Shown here: positions 23,213-34,449 of the stretch, one piece after another
Position numbering within the stretch: the first letter of the stretch is position 1
Layout of the letters: every line of letters starts with the position of its first letter
Source: Sodiomyces alkalinus F11
Taxonomy: Eukaryota > Ascomycota > Sordariomycetes > Glomerellales > Plectosphaerellaceae
Assembly (NCBI RefSeq): GCF_003711515.1
Contig: NW_021167081.1
Span: 3,962,483 to 4,026,482 of the forward strand
Reading direction: 5' to 3'
DNA: 64,000 bases
The notes under the pieces: model-generated
Database searches by the model: none
What the model was told of the DNA's origin: nothing
The model's input: the letters and a program-made list of their open reading frames with translations, nothing else
Program-made: the position numbers and the translations under genes

Positions 23213-26200
23213 GCACTAACAGTATATTCGATATAAAGCTTTTTAATACCATTATAAGATATCTAGAGGTCTAGCTAAAATCGATCTATAGCTATTTTAG
23301 CTATAAAGGAATCTAGTTATACTTATTATAAGGCAGTTTCTATAGAGGTATTAACGCTATTAGTTACTTTAATGCTATATCGACTTCAGCTTATTAAGGA
23401 ACTATAAGAGCGATTAGCAGAATACTAGGTCTCTCTAGTAGTATATCTAAACCGCTGCTTATATAGAAAAGCCCCACTTTTGATTTATCTCGTTGTATTC
23501 TACTCTACTCGTTATCGTGATACTATTGGTTGATTTGGGATCCGTAAGTATTTTACATATAATGAAACAGGGGTTGGAGTGTAATAATACTAACGAGGAT
23601 ATTAACTTCTCCTATAACGCGTAGCTACGTCCTATTAATATCGGTGTATTTAATCTCGATACTAAGGACCTTTAGTATCTACATTATAGTGATAACGGGA
23701 GTTCGATATTCTACACAGATATCTATATATTTACCGATCGACTTAAAGACCTAACGAGGACGTAAGAGAAACAGGTCTATCGCGTTTAGACCACCTATCT
23801 TTGATGCCAGGCTCTTACCTAATACATCCGAAGCCTTAGTACTACTAGTACGGACCTTATTAACGCTAGATCTATCTAAAATATCTATACTAAGCTAATT
23901 AAGAAATTCAAAACGCTATATAATATCGCTATAGCTCGCTGGTAGGAAGGCCGTTTCACTCTAAGAAATATCGCTAATAGAAACCCTATTAAGCCATATA
24001 TTCAAAATAGAGTATACAAAGTTTAGGCAGTATATACTAAGAAATAAGCGTAACTTATATAAGTCTAGTATACATTTAATCCTGATAATAAATAAATTAG
24101 TAACTAACCGTATCGTACTACTATATTATATCAGTAGGTAGAATGAATCGAATATACAGCTTTAATACTCCGAGTTCTGGTTTATAGATGATTCTCCCGA
24201 TATCGGCCCCTATTATAGCAGATATAGGTTTACGCCTCCCTACGCCACTACTATACTAATATCTTTGATAATTATTCTTTTAACTGTAGTAATATGCGGT
24301 TCGGTTATAACCGCGGTCACGGCTAATACCCGAATAATAGAGGTTTCTTCTAGGCAAACGAATAGCGTGGTACTTACCCGGCCCGAGGGGGCTTCGGCGG
24401 TAATACCGGTAGCAGATACTAGTAGGACAGAGGTAGTAATACGGGCCCTTTGCGCCTATAGCGCCCGGACTAAACCTAGTACTCTCCCGTATAAGCTAAT
24501 AAGTGCCTCTTATACTCAGGCTTTAACTCTAATAGCTCCTTTAATGGAAAAACTCTAACCTAGCCTAATTAAGAACCTAAAGAGGCATAAGTATACTATA
24601 ATAAGCGTAAATAAAAGGCCGAGGACGAATTTAAATATCCGAGTAGTAATATTACCGCGGATAGTATATTAGGCGTTAAAGCTATACTAACTACCTCGCT
24701 TAATAGTAAGTATTATAATTACGCGGACGATTAGTAGCTTGAGTATAAAAAGCAGACTCGTAATACAGAGACCTTTTAGTACTATCTTATACTAGCGGTA
24801 GTTCCTAGAACCCCCGTAATTATATGCCGTATATATTGCTAATATAATCAATAGTTCGCGACTAATAATATATAGTATACTAACGCGGGACCCGCTCGAA
24901 TGTCCGGATATAAGAAATATGACAAATACCTATGCCTGGACCCGGTTTTCCCATTTTTGCGGCGTTTTATAATAGACTTTCTGCTATGGTATATATCCCT
25001 GCCGCCTGTATTAACAAAACCAGGCGTATACTTCTATAACGTCTATACTCTTAACTAATATAGAGGGTTCTCAGCGATAGCTAAGTTACTCTCCTAAAGG
25101 TTCTATTCAAATCGCCTATAGATTTTAACTATCCTTATAGTATTCCTACGTAGTAGTTTTTGGCCCCGTTTTTCGTCGTTTTTACGCTATCTAGTATCGT
25201 TAAGATAGTTAGCTAAATTAAATATAACCCTCGCCGCTGCCGTTTCTACGATTATACAAAGCCGTTTTCCGACTTCGGTTATTACCCGCGATCTCGCTAA
25301 AGGATTTACGCTATATATTTACGGTGTGGCGATACTACGCGATCTTGTTAAACCGCCTATAATACACCTGCTCTAGCTCCTCTAGCTCCTAGGGCTCCTC
25401 TTCTAACTATTATAAGGGGCCACCCTCTACTAGCTCCTCTACTAGCCCCTCCACAAGCTCCTCCACCAGCTCCTCTACTAACTATTCTAACAGGCCACCC
25501 TTTATTAGCTCCCTTTCCTATATTTCCGTCTAGGGCTATCGCCCGCCGCTAACGCCGCCGCACCCGTTTAGATAATAATCCGTAGTCTATGCCAGGTTGC
25601 TTTTACTCCTTCTATTAACGATACGGTCGAACCGCCGCCTTTACTACGCGCCGTAATAATATCCCGTATAATATATATATAGACTACCGTGAAAAAAGGG
25701 CGGTAGCTACTACTAACGCCTATACGGGCCTACACGTCTTGCGCTACCACGGTATATAGATAAATCTTAAGCCTAGTGAATAGGCGCTTAGCTTAGCAGA
25801 GTAGTATTCCCCGGGTATTATAGTCGATTATTTAGATCTTAGTTTGATACGTATAGTCTATAAATAGTATAGTATGCTTTATTAGCTTACAGAGAGCTTA
25901 TAGACGAGTTCTCCTTCTCTGTTTTATCTTTACCCTTATATAAACGTTTATTATAACTATAGGATTCGACTACTATTAACCCTAGGTTAGATTCCTGTTA
26001 TAACTAGGGTGATATCGATATTAAGGTTAGCCGCCCGTTACCCGACTTTCTCTAATAGCTACTACTCGCTAATACCACCTAGTCCGCGGATTACCGTAAA
26101 AGGATCCGATAATATAATAATACCTTCACGTCTACGTCTATATAATATATAGAGACCCGTTAAGGTCGGCTAGCCGATAGCATAATAGCCTTTTAGATCT

Positions 26201-26560
26201 ACGGTACTCTTTACTACTTTACTAGACCGTTAAGCGCCGTAGGTCGACTTCCCCCATTTACTTAGTTATACTTCTACGACCCGTAAGTTACCGCTAACCG
26301 CCGTCTTACTAATACCCGAAGCCTCGATTCTACCCTTAACTGTTATATTCTTAGGAAGTTATCGGACTTCCTACACAAGTATAACACCTATATCTATATA
26401 TATATTACTGCCCGCGAATACTTAACTCCCTCCACGAATAATACCGGATTATACTAAATCTATAAATATACCTAGTTATTAAGCGAGGTAAGGATATATA
26501 ATAGGTGAATCTCTTTATTACTAATAAGGTTATAGCCGTTATACTAAATAAGTAAGGAGA
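23213..26560. other. Unassigned, unevenly RIPed DNA upstream of the Helitron remnant
   Basis: No clear gene. Plus-strand frames are protein-like in places: an open 97-codon frame at 24265-24558, a possible Cys/His motif (VIICRI) near 24.82 kb, and KYDKYLCLDPVFPFLRR at 24.9 kb. CpA and TpG are partly retained around 23.44-23.57 and 24.9-25.1 kb. It may be the N-terminal part of the Helitron protein or another element. Confidence 0.4.
25370..25515 (+). repeat. Imperfect tandem repeat agctcctct/ccacc
   Basis: Repeated 12-18 bp units rich in agctcctct, with the longer block taactatt..aggggccaccct occurring twice (near 25.41 and 25.48 kb). It looks like a former low-complexity coding segment. Confidence 0.65.
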
Positions 26561-26569
26561 TCCCGGCTA

Positions 26570-27300
26570 TATAGATATTATACTCGCCGAGAGACACGAT
26601 AACGGTAGTATAGCTAGGCTTAATCTAATCGACTATAAGTATCCCGCCTATATTCTACTCTTTTACCCGCTAATATATCTGTATAGCGGTACCGGGTATT
26701 ATTAGTAGCTACGGTTACAGGATCTTTATAAATGATAACGGTAAAATACGATAATAAAGTTTCGTTAGTATTATTATTATATACTATATACTAGCCTATA
26801 ATGAAGGGTAATACTATTTATATACGGTCGTCTTTCTTGGTAGTATTTAGTAAACTTATAGGCTTCGTATAATTAGAAAAAGCTTACTTAGATCTAGAAC
26901 TACTAGAAGGAATCACGGGCCGATATCTACGCTGGTTTAGTGGATTAGGCGTATTAGGCTGATAGCGATATGTGTAATCTCGGCTAGCGGACTATCCAAC
27001 TTTTTAACTATATTAGCGGAAAGCGGTTTATAGGGTAATCTTATTAGGATTCGTTAGCAATTATACGTGCTTTTAGGACTCGAACTTTCTTTATTACTTT
27101 CATAACTAGCCTGACCTAGCCGGAGATTATCCCCAAGCTCTTACTAGGCTAGGATACTAGTAATCGACCTAACTTAGTTAGCTATATGTTGAAGTTAAAG
27201 TCCCGCCAGCTAGAGTAATACTTAAGATAACTTACTCTACCGCGATCGTTATAATTAAGTTAGCCGAATCTAATACTTTTTTATCGCGCCTAGGTAAGTA
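26570..27300 (+). pseudogene. Helitron helicase-like N-terminal (Rep) domain remnant
   Basis: The plus strand shows HPAYILLFYP-like spacing (IDYKYPAYILLFYP, about 26637-26680), then an RSS/LEKAYLDLE segment, and most clearly FRTRTFFITFITSLT.PEII followed by KLLLGQDTSNRPNLV (27060-27180). These resemble the PDLFITFTCNP.WPEI and LLPGQ..SDRPDLV blocks of the Helitron-like N-terminal domain. Frames shift between blocks. The remnant stops near 27.3 kb, where MULE-like sequence begins. The helicase part is not found. Confidence 0.6.
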
Positions 27301-27324
27301 ATCTCCTTTATATAATAAGCCCCC

Positions 27325-28470
27325 GATATCATATTTATTGACGTACCCTATAAAACCAATAATTTTAAGATACCGTTACTTAACTTCTATAACTTCTATA
27401 AGATATCGCGACTACGTAAATCTTTCTCGATTACTATTATCTGTCTAGATAGAGAGAAGGAGCACTAGTATCTCTAGGCACTTAAGGTTTTAGCCGGCTA
27501 TATCTTAGGTAAGAGCTTAGCCCTGCCTTAGTATATTATCGCGGACTAAGAGCTTACCCTGATAAATGCCCTGAAATCCTATATAAACTTAAGATCGGTT
27601 CCTAATAGCCTATACCGTGGGTATATTAATATAAACGTGCTTGCAAAGACTAAAAGCTTTTTTTGTTAAGCCTATAAGGCTAGATAGTAGCAGGACCGAA
27701 CGCTACCCTACTTTGTATACCTTTTTAAACGACTAGAACTTATTAGTTTTCGGCCTAATAGTCGAGATATTCACGGATCAAGTGAGAGATTTCTAACTAC
27801 CAGGAAGGCACCCAGAAAACGTAGTTAATTATGCCCTAGGCACCTGGATCAATCCCTTTAAAGAGAAGATCGTGGATTGCTTTTTAAATATAGTGCCTTA
27901 TTTTAGTAACCGAACCACCTTTATCGCAGAGTCTTTGTATACTAACCTTAAACGGTATATCTACTTCTCTATAGGTAACTTAGTAATTACTTTCCGTAGC
28001 CTATGGTTATATTAAAGGAACTAAGAGGCGGACTTATCTTCAAAGAGGTAACGCGGAATTAATAGATTGGATTTCCCTATTACTGGAGTTTGTTTTAGCC
28101 TTACTAATTTATAAGTTATCCTGTAAGCCCTTAAGCGGCTGAAGGCTAAGCTTATTACCTTAGAGAAGGTACGTAAAACCCAGCTAACGCGATTACCGCC
28201 AGGCCCCTATAGTCTTTATACTATCACGACCTCTTTAGGCCTACCCTACCACAATATACTATATAACTACCGTTATAATTCTAAGCCGATTAGTATCACG
28301 TTAATCGACTAGCACTAGAGATAGAATTATCACAATATAACTACTAGTAATACATTGCTGCCTCTTACTCTTAGACCCCTTAAGCCTAAAACGGTATAAG
28401 GAAAAGGCCGGCTAAAAGACGCCGTCGAGATATCTAGTACTGGGAAGAAGAAGAGCTAAGGGAAGAATAG
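27325..28470 (+). pseudogene. MULE-type (Mutator-like) transposase remnant, N-terminus missing
   Basis: Starts abruptly with FIDVPYKTNNFKIPLLNF (27331 onward), the first Asp block of MULE transposases (Asp at 27340-27342). The second Asp block IIADQELTLINAL has its Asp at 27544-27546. It continues with YININVLAKTKSFF, WINPFKEKIVD and NRTTFIAESLYTNLKRY, with the presumed catalytic Glu at 27929-27931. The Glu lies in a different frame from the two Asp residues, so there is an indel between 27.6 and 27.85 kb. A C-terminal TSLGLPYHNIL block near 28.23 kb fits the family zinc-binding segment with Cys/His changed to Tyr. Terminal inverted repeats were not found. Confidence 0.72.
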
Positions 28471-28890
28471 TACTAAACGGCTGCCTTTAGGCTAAGTCGC
28501 GGCTATAAAGGAGCTACGTAATGCCCTCCTATTATTAATAGCCCTCCCTGCCCTAGCTATCTATAAGTCTAGTATATAGGCTCCTCGGTAATTTACCCGG
28601 ATCTTCGATACCCTAGAAGAGATTAATAAGATTATTTTAGAGGGATATAATTTAGAGCCTATTTCTGCTTAGTTTCAAGGCAAAATAGATACGTTAGTGA
28701 TGAACGCTAAAGAAGAGAGTCTTATATAATAGGAGGAAGAAAAAGCGATAGAGGAAATAGAGATAGTGCGGCTATTCTTAAGAAGTAGGGTCGTGATAGT
28801 TATTATAGTGGTTTAGTGGTTTAGTTTATATTTGCCCTTTAATTAACTACTTCTCTATCTATGTGTTTGGCTACTCGAAAAATAGGTGTA
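28471..28890. other. MULE 3' flank up to the Copia-A insertion point
   Basis: A weakly protein-like plus-strand tail (Glu-rich near 28.73 kb), then less RIPed DNA. It ends at the Copia-A target duplication GTACT (28891-28895). Confidence 0.45.
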
Positions 28891-28895
28891 GTACT

Positions 28896-29096
28896 TGTCA
28901 AATAGACCATAGTCTTTTCGGTTACGTAGCAGGGCGGATTCCTAAGATTATAATATAGGTGGACGCTTATAGAATCTGCGCTATATAAAATACAGTGGGA
29001 GTGGTCCCCTGATGGTCGGACATAGTTATAATTATATAAGTACCTTAATTAATTTTGACCCATTTTATAACGATTTCGACTACGCTTTATCTAATA
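28896..29096 (+). repeat. Copia-A 5' LTR (201 bp)
   Basis: Starts TGTCAAATAG and ends CTAATA (ancestral CTGACA, as in the 3' copy). It carries a TATA-like ctatataaaat at 28981-28991 and an imperfect palindrome at 28941-28959. Confidence 0.88.
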
Positions 29097-29199
29097 ATTA
29101 AGAGTGTTACTTACTAAGTGAAAAGCCTACTCTTTTACCCTTACTATTACCGATTAAAAAGCTATCTAGCTGTGCCAAAATAGCGTGTTAATTTATAAC

Positions 29200-30140
29200 T
29201 ATTAAGATATCGGAGTATAAGCCTATTATCTATAAAGCCTATTGCGATTCGGAGCTCTAGAGTAGCCACTTGAAAGCTACGGCCGTTAATAATAACGTAT
29301 AGGATTATCTACGGCCTAATAATCCTATTCCCCTTCCTTAACGCCCTGTTTTGCTTTCCTACTATACCTTCTAAGCGCCGAACGCTAATACTTAAGTAGA
29401 TGCTATACCTGGGTCGCTATTAGATCTACTTATTAATAGATACTATGCCTATGAATCTACGATATAGCGTTAGAAGATATAGAGGGATAACCACGTTAAA
29501 TACACTAAAGATATTAATGCCGTACTAATATAGTAGACTAATACTATCGATAAAAGTCGTAAACTACTCCTACGTAATACTACTTCTTAAGGGGTGTATA
29601 AAGCTATTTAACGCGATACCGGTTACTATATAACTACGCGCCGTGTGGATATCTACGAAGAATATAACGAATGTATTCGTATTACTTCGAATAGTCTTAA
29701 AAAGCTATTGGAGTAGTTAGTAAGATAGGAGGAAGTATTAAAGCGCCTCGAGGAGATTAAATCGATATCTATAACGTATATTCAGGTAGCAGGCTTCTTT
29801 AAAGGGATCCACGGGATAGCTAGCCGTGACTAGACCGAGGCTAAGGGACGCCTTTTAGATAAGGAAGTAGTCCTCCACTAGGATCTTTATACCCTTAGCT
29901 AATAATATATTAAGACTAGACTTGAAGACTAAGAAAAGCGCGGTAACTATTATACTATAGTATTCCCTGTATTATTTACTAGAAGCGACGAGGGCAAAGA
30001 TACCCTAGATACCACGGCTAAGCCTCGTAAGAAGGGTGGCTATAAGAAGAATAAAGCTAAGAATCCCACTACCGCGGTATATATAGCTATACCTTCTATT
30101 ACTTTAGCTAACCGCTCTTCTTCTAAAAGACGTTAATCTG
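29200..30140 (+). pseudogene. Copia-A gag remnant
   Basis: The plus-strand frame downstream of the 5' LTR is homologous to 50134-50840. It has a Lys-rich C-terminal stretch (KKGGYKKNKAK) near 30.03 kb. No intact zinc knuckle is visible. The position between leader and protease gives the assignment. Confidence 0.65.
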
Positions 30141-30439
30141 CCCTCCGATGAGGGGAGCCTTATCGCGTGTATACTACGCCTAGTTATAATATTAACGTCT
30201 GCTTTTACCTATTCCCGGAAATAACGTTTAACGGTTAGGTTCCTTATAAGGGCGGTAAAATCATAGTCTAAAGGATTCTTAAATATAGCCCCGCGATATG
30301 CGCGGAAGTGGATGAACTACGCGCCGTAAAGAAGGTAAAGAAGGATAAAAGCCGAGACTCTGTATAGCTTAAAAAGGCGTGACTTAACTATAGTAGCGTC
30401 TATAACGGCGTCTCCCACGCCGGTACCTTTATAGCTGGC

Positions 30440-33400
30440 ACTACTACTAGATACCCACTTTAAGCCTCGGCTATCCTTAATTCCGGCGCCACTATTAATA
30501 TCTTTAACGATTTTTCCCGCTTTTCTGATTTTATACCCGTAACGCGAGGAGACTACGTTATTATAGGTCGTTCGTCACTGTCTATTAACGGATACGGTAA
30601 CGTGACCGTGAAATTAAACGGACTAATAGGAGGCCACGAATTTAGACTCTTAAACATTATATACTACGAAGACTTTACCTGTAATTTAATCTCTAACCAA
30701 CGTCTATAATGGCGAAGATACTAGTAGGATTAAAAGCCACTAAGTAACTGCCTTCGACGTGTTAATAGATCTAGACTATACTAGTTAAGTCACTACTTCG
30801 ATTAAATCACGGTTAAATACGTGCTGTCTAACTAATCTACGGCTGCTTTTCTAGGTCCTTTTTCTTCTTTTACCCGAAAAGGCGTTTATAAATCGAGGAT
30901 ATATTATCTAAGCATTACGGAGATTATCCTATAGTATCTACGGCTAGGTTATGCTAGCCCTAAGCCTCTTAGGTACCTAAAAGAGTAGACGTAGGGGGTT
31001 AAGATTAAGGGACTAATAATTATCGACTACGAGGCCTATAAGCTTATAAAGATAAAACTGTATATTAGTAGGCGACCTCGTACTATTCCTGCCTATGTAG
31101 CGGAACAGTAGGTAATCGACATTATAGATTTTAAATAAACGTCCGACGGAGATTCGCGGTTTATATTTTTTACCGATCGTTATAGTGGCCTTACGGCCAC
31201 CTATATTATAAAGAGTAAACTTACTACAGATATCCTCGTAATCATTAAACAATTCCTTGCCTAGGTAGACCGTTAATGAGGCTATAAGGTGCGCGTTTTC
31301 AAAGGTAATAACGAGCTAACTTAATCTAATAATATTACCCTCTTCCTACGGGAGGGGGGTGTTTTGTTAGAGGTATCTACTACCGATATATAAGCATAGA
31401 ACGGGGGTGCCGAACGCGCCGCTGCTGTGGTGATTTTAAAAGGTCGTGCGATAAATATTCACGTAAAGCTACCGCCGTTTATATAGCCTAAGGCTATTCC
31501 TATGCTATATACGTTTATAACTGCACGCCGCGAAAGCAGTAAAAGAATTATAAACTGCTATACAAGGTTCTCCTTAATAGGAAGCCGATTATATTATATC
31601 TTCGAGCCTACGATTATAAGGCATACGCGATAACTAAGGACCTCTAAAAGGGCAATAATAAGTTATTAAAATATATCGCTCCTTATACCTATATCGGCTA
31701 CCTTATTGGCTACGATTCTACTAATATCTTCCGTATCGAGGTACCTAGCCTACGCGGCTATAACTGCGGTATTCGCACGCGCGATATAGATTTTAATAAA
31801 CGCGCCATTTTGATAGCGATATTAACGCCTTTAAAGACGACCTCTGTTAATTAACCGAGGAGTAACTAGAAGACCTGATTAGTAAGATCGAGTAGAAGAG
31901 GGCTAGAGATTCAGCCGTTTACCGACGTATAAGCTAAGNNNNNNNNNNCCCCCCCCGCTCTTTATATAACTACTTATCATAAACTTAATTCTTTACCGGG
32001 GTAAACCCCCCCCGGATCCCCTTCCTTGGTATCGCTAAGGTTATAGTCCGTAATGCTTAGCCGTAAGGGGGTACAGGAGGCTATCTTAAGTCTAAATAGA
32101 TAAGATTTAGATTATAAACTATGCGATTTAGCTAGTATAACGCTTAATCCCTGTTTATAGTCACTTAGTTTATAGCTTCCTACTCTACCAGAAACCCCGC
32201 AATCGGGTATAGCGCTAATAGTAGCCGTGCTTCTAGGTCGTGAAGTCCCTATGGTTGTAGGCTTCCTCGTGGATAAAGAAACACAATATCGCAATTTCCC
32301 TATAGTTATAGCTATAGGGCTCCTCGAGGATAAAGGAGCGCTCCCTAGCCAGTAAGGCAATAGCTAGAAAAGAGACTACTAGGTGGTAGCGTTTAATGCT
32401 AGCTGCTATGCCCCGGAGATATAAATATTAAATAGGACTCCGCTAACTAAACTACGGTTAAAAAGGTCTACAACACTATAACGGCATTTATCAGCTCTAC
32501 TTAATTCCATCGCCCCGGGGACTACTACTTAGTCTACGGCTCTAGCGACTATAGCCCTAGTAGCCTCGGAAAGTATAGCCCCGGCGGCCTCGAAGATTTA
32601 ATGTAAAGACCTCCCTCATCCTCCGAAAAACCCTCGCGATATTCCCTTATACCCTTACGGCTACCTATTCCCATAAGTATAGGAAGACTACTTACGGAGC
32701 CACGAGGAGATAGGGTTATGGATAAGGGTACCAGCGTCCGTAGTAGATAGAAATCAGGTTCTTAACTCGATATAGGTTATAATATATAAGTTTAACAAGC
32801 ACGGTTTTCTTTATACATATAAGATAAGGCTTATAATACGAGCAGATTAGTAGTATTAATTCTCTTTTAAGGAGGCGTACGTAGCTATTTTAGCCGGATA
32901 GTTATTCCGCGTGCTAAAAGGTATCGCCGTCTATTTTAACCTTACGTTATTATAATTCGATAATATAAACTCGTTTATACACGCTCTCCTTCCCTATAAT
33001 ATCTTTATATCCCCGCCGATAGGGTTTCCGGCCCCTAGGAGTCGTTTATACCTAAGAAAGGCGTTATATAGTCTTAAGGAGTCCCTATTACCTTAGTAAA
33101 CGTATTTCTGGACTATCCTATTAGCGGACGGCTTTTACATAGCGCCGTAGGAACCGGGTTACTTTCTGCGTCGTGGTTTAAACCTGTTTTTCTACGTTAA
33201 CGATATCGTTATTACTTATAAAGAACAATATAAAGCTTAGATAGGGAAGGCTATTAGTAACCTATAACGCTATTATAACCTATAAGGTAGTAATCCTCTA
33301 TAATTGTTCCTTAGTATTAAGGTTATTCGTAATCGTGTCGAACGTAAAATCTAGCTATCGTAGCACGAGTATATTACTAAGTTAGAATGTCTATTAAAGC

Positions 33401-33743
33401 CGAATAATAAGTATAGTAGAAACTATCGCCTAAGATACCTAATTAAGGCAGCAGAACTACTACCCTATTTAGGGACCTCGACTAATACCAAAAGCTATTA
33501 ACGGAAGATAGGATCTATACTATACGCCGCTATAATATCACCGTCTACCATCGCGTTTATAGTATTAAGGCTATACCGTTTTAATATTAATCTAGGGCTA
33601 ATACACTATAAGGCCGCCGATTATCTAATCCTTTATCTAATTAATAGCTAATTATTTACATTAAAATTAGGGGGTAACGATACTATTAAAATCTATACTA
33701 ACCACTTCTTTACCGATAATACCCTTAATCGTAAGACCAGCTA
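30440..33743 (+). pseudogene. Copia-A pol remnant, part 1 (protease, integrase, RT, start of RNase H)
   Basis: Protease: ILNSGATINIF (30470 onward; family active site DSGA, Asp now Asn). Pre-integrase: LRLGYASPKPL near 30.94 kb. Integrase core: FFTDRYSGLTA (31.17 kb), FKGNNELT and NGGAERAA (31.4 kb). RT: NSFIHALLPYNIFISPP and KALYSLKES, then FFYVNDIVITY with the catalytic box YVND at 33193-33204 (family YVDD). RNase H begins NHFFTDNTLNRKTS and is cut at the Copia-B insertion. The frame also crosses a 10-N assembly gap at 31939-31948. Confidence 0.88.
31939..31948. other. Assembly gap (10 N)
   Basis: Ten N followed by a run of C, inside the integrase-RT linker of Copia-A. The true length here is unknown. 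Confidence 0.95.
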
Positions 33744-34019
33744 TATCGCACATCAAAATAGCACTTATATAATTAACTTAAAAAAGCAAAAATCTCGTGT
33801 ATATATCTTATATTAACTTATATCTGTGTGAGTCTTTTATACCCTTAATTTAGGTGGTAAAGACTCTGTTATAGATACTATATTATTTGGATCCTATCCG
33901 GTCTTTTCCGGTATTATCCCTTATTATATCCTAATGCCCGAGGTCCCCGAGATCCGAAGCCCTTAGTTAGGCATAGATTCCTATGGACTATATCGTGGTC
34001 CGTATACCTATACAATACA
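33744..34019 (-). repeat. Copia-B 3' LTR
   Basis: Closely matches 45860-46134, and 51161-51437 in inverse orientation. On the minus strand it starts TGTATTGTATAG and is preceded by a G5 polypurine tract (complement of 34020-34024). Confidence 0.92.
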
Positions 34020-34449
34020 CCCCCTTAGTTAAGGTGGGTCTTCATAGGTTAAGTAACTAATTAGAGGCTTCTATTTAAACTAAAAGCTCTGAACGTTTCT
34101 ATTATAAAATTAATAGGTTTTTACTTCTGTTTTTATTTTTATTCATTAAGCGCATACAGCCCTAAAGCTATAATGCGGCGCCTATCGCCCTAAGGGCTAA
34201 AGGCTATTAGAAGCTAGGTATAGTAAAGCGTAGTAGTAAAAAAAACAAAGGAAATCCTCTGTAATAATCTGCCTAATAAACCTAATAGGTAAAAACTAAA
34301 GTAAAATAACTAGACCGTAGAATCCGAGGTTTCCGTCCTATACCACTCCGCCGAAGCTATTTTAGTAGCTAAAACATAGGCTTATAGGGCCTATAAACCT
34401 CTTTTAATACCGAATAATAGCGGTAGAGATAGCGGTAAGCCTGCCAGGG

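Noticed and set aside
24265..24558. 97-residue membrane-like protein
   Set aside because: A short open piece in degenerate DNA with a hydrophobic start; the neighbouring frame reads more like the rest of the surrounding remnant. There is no independent support.
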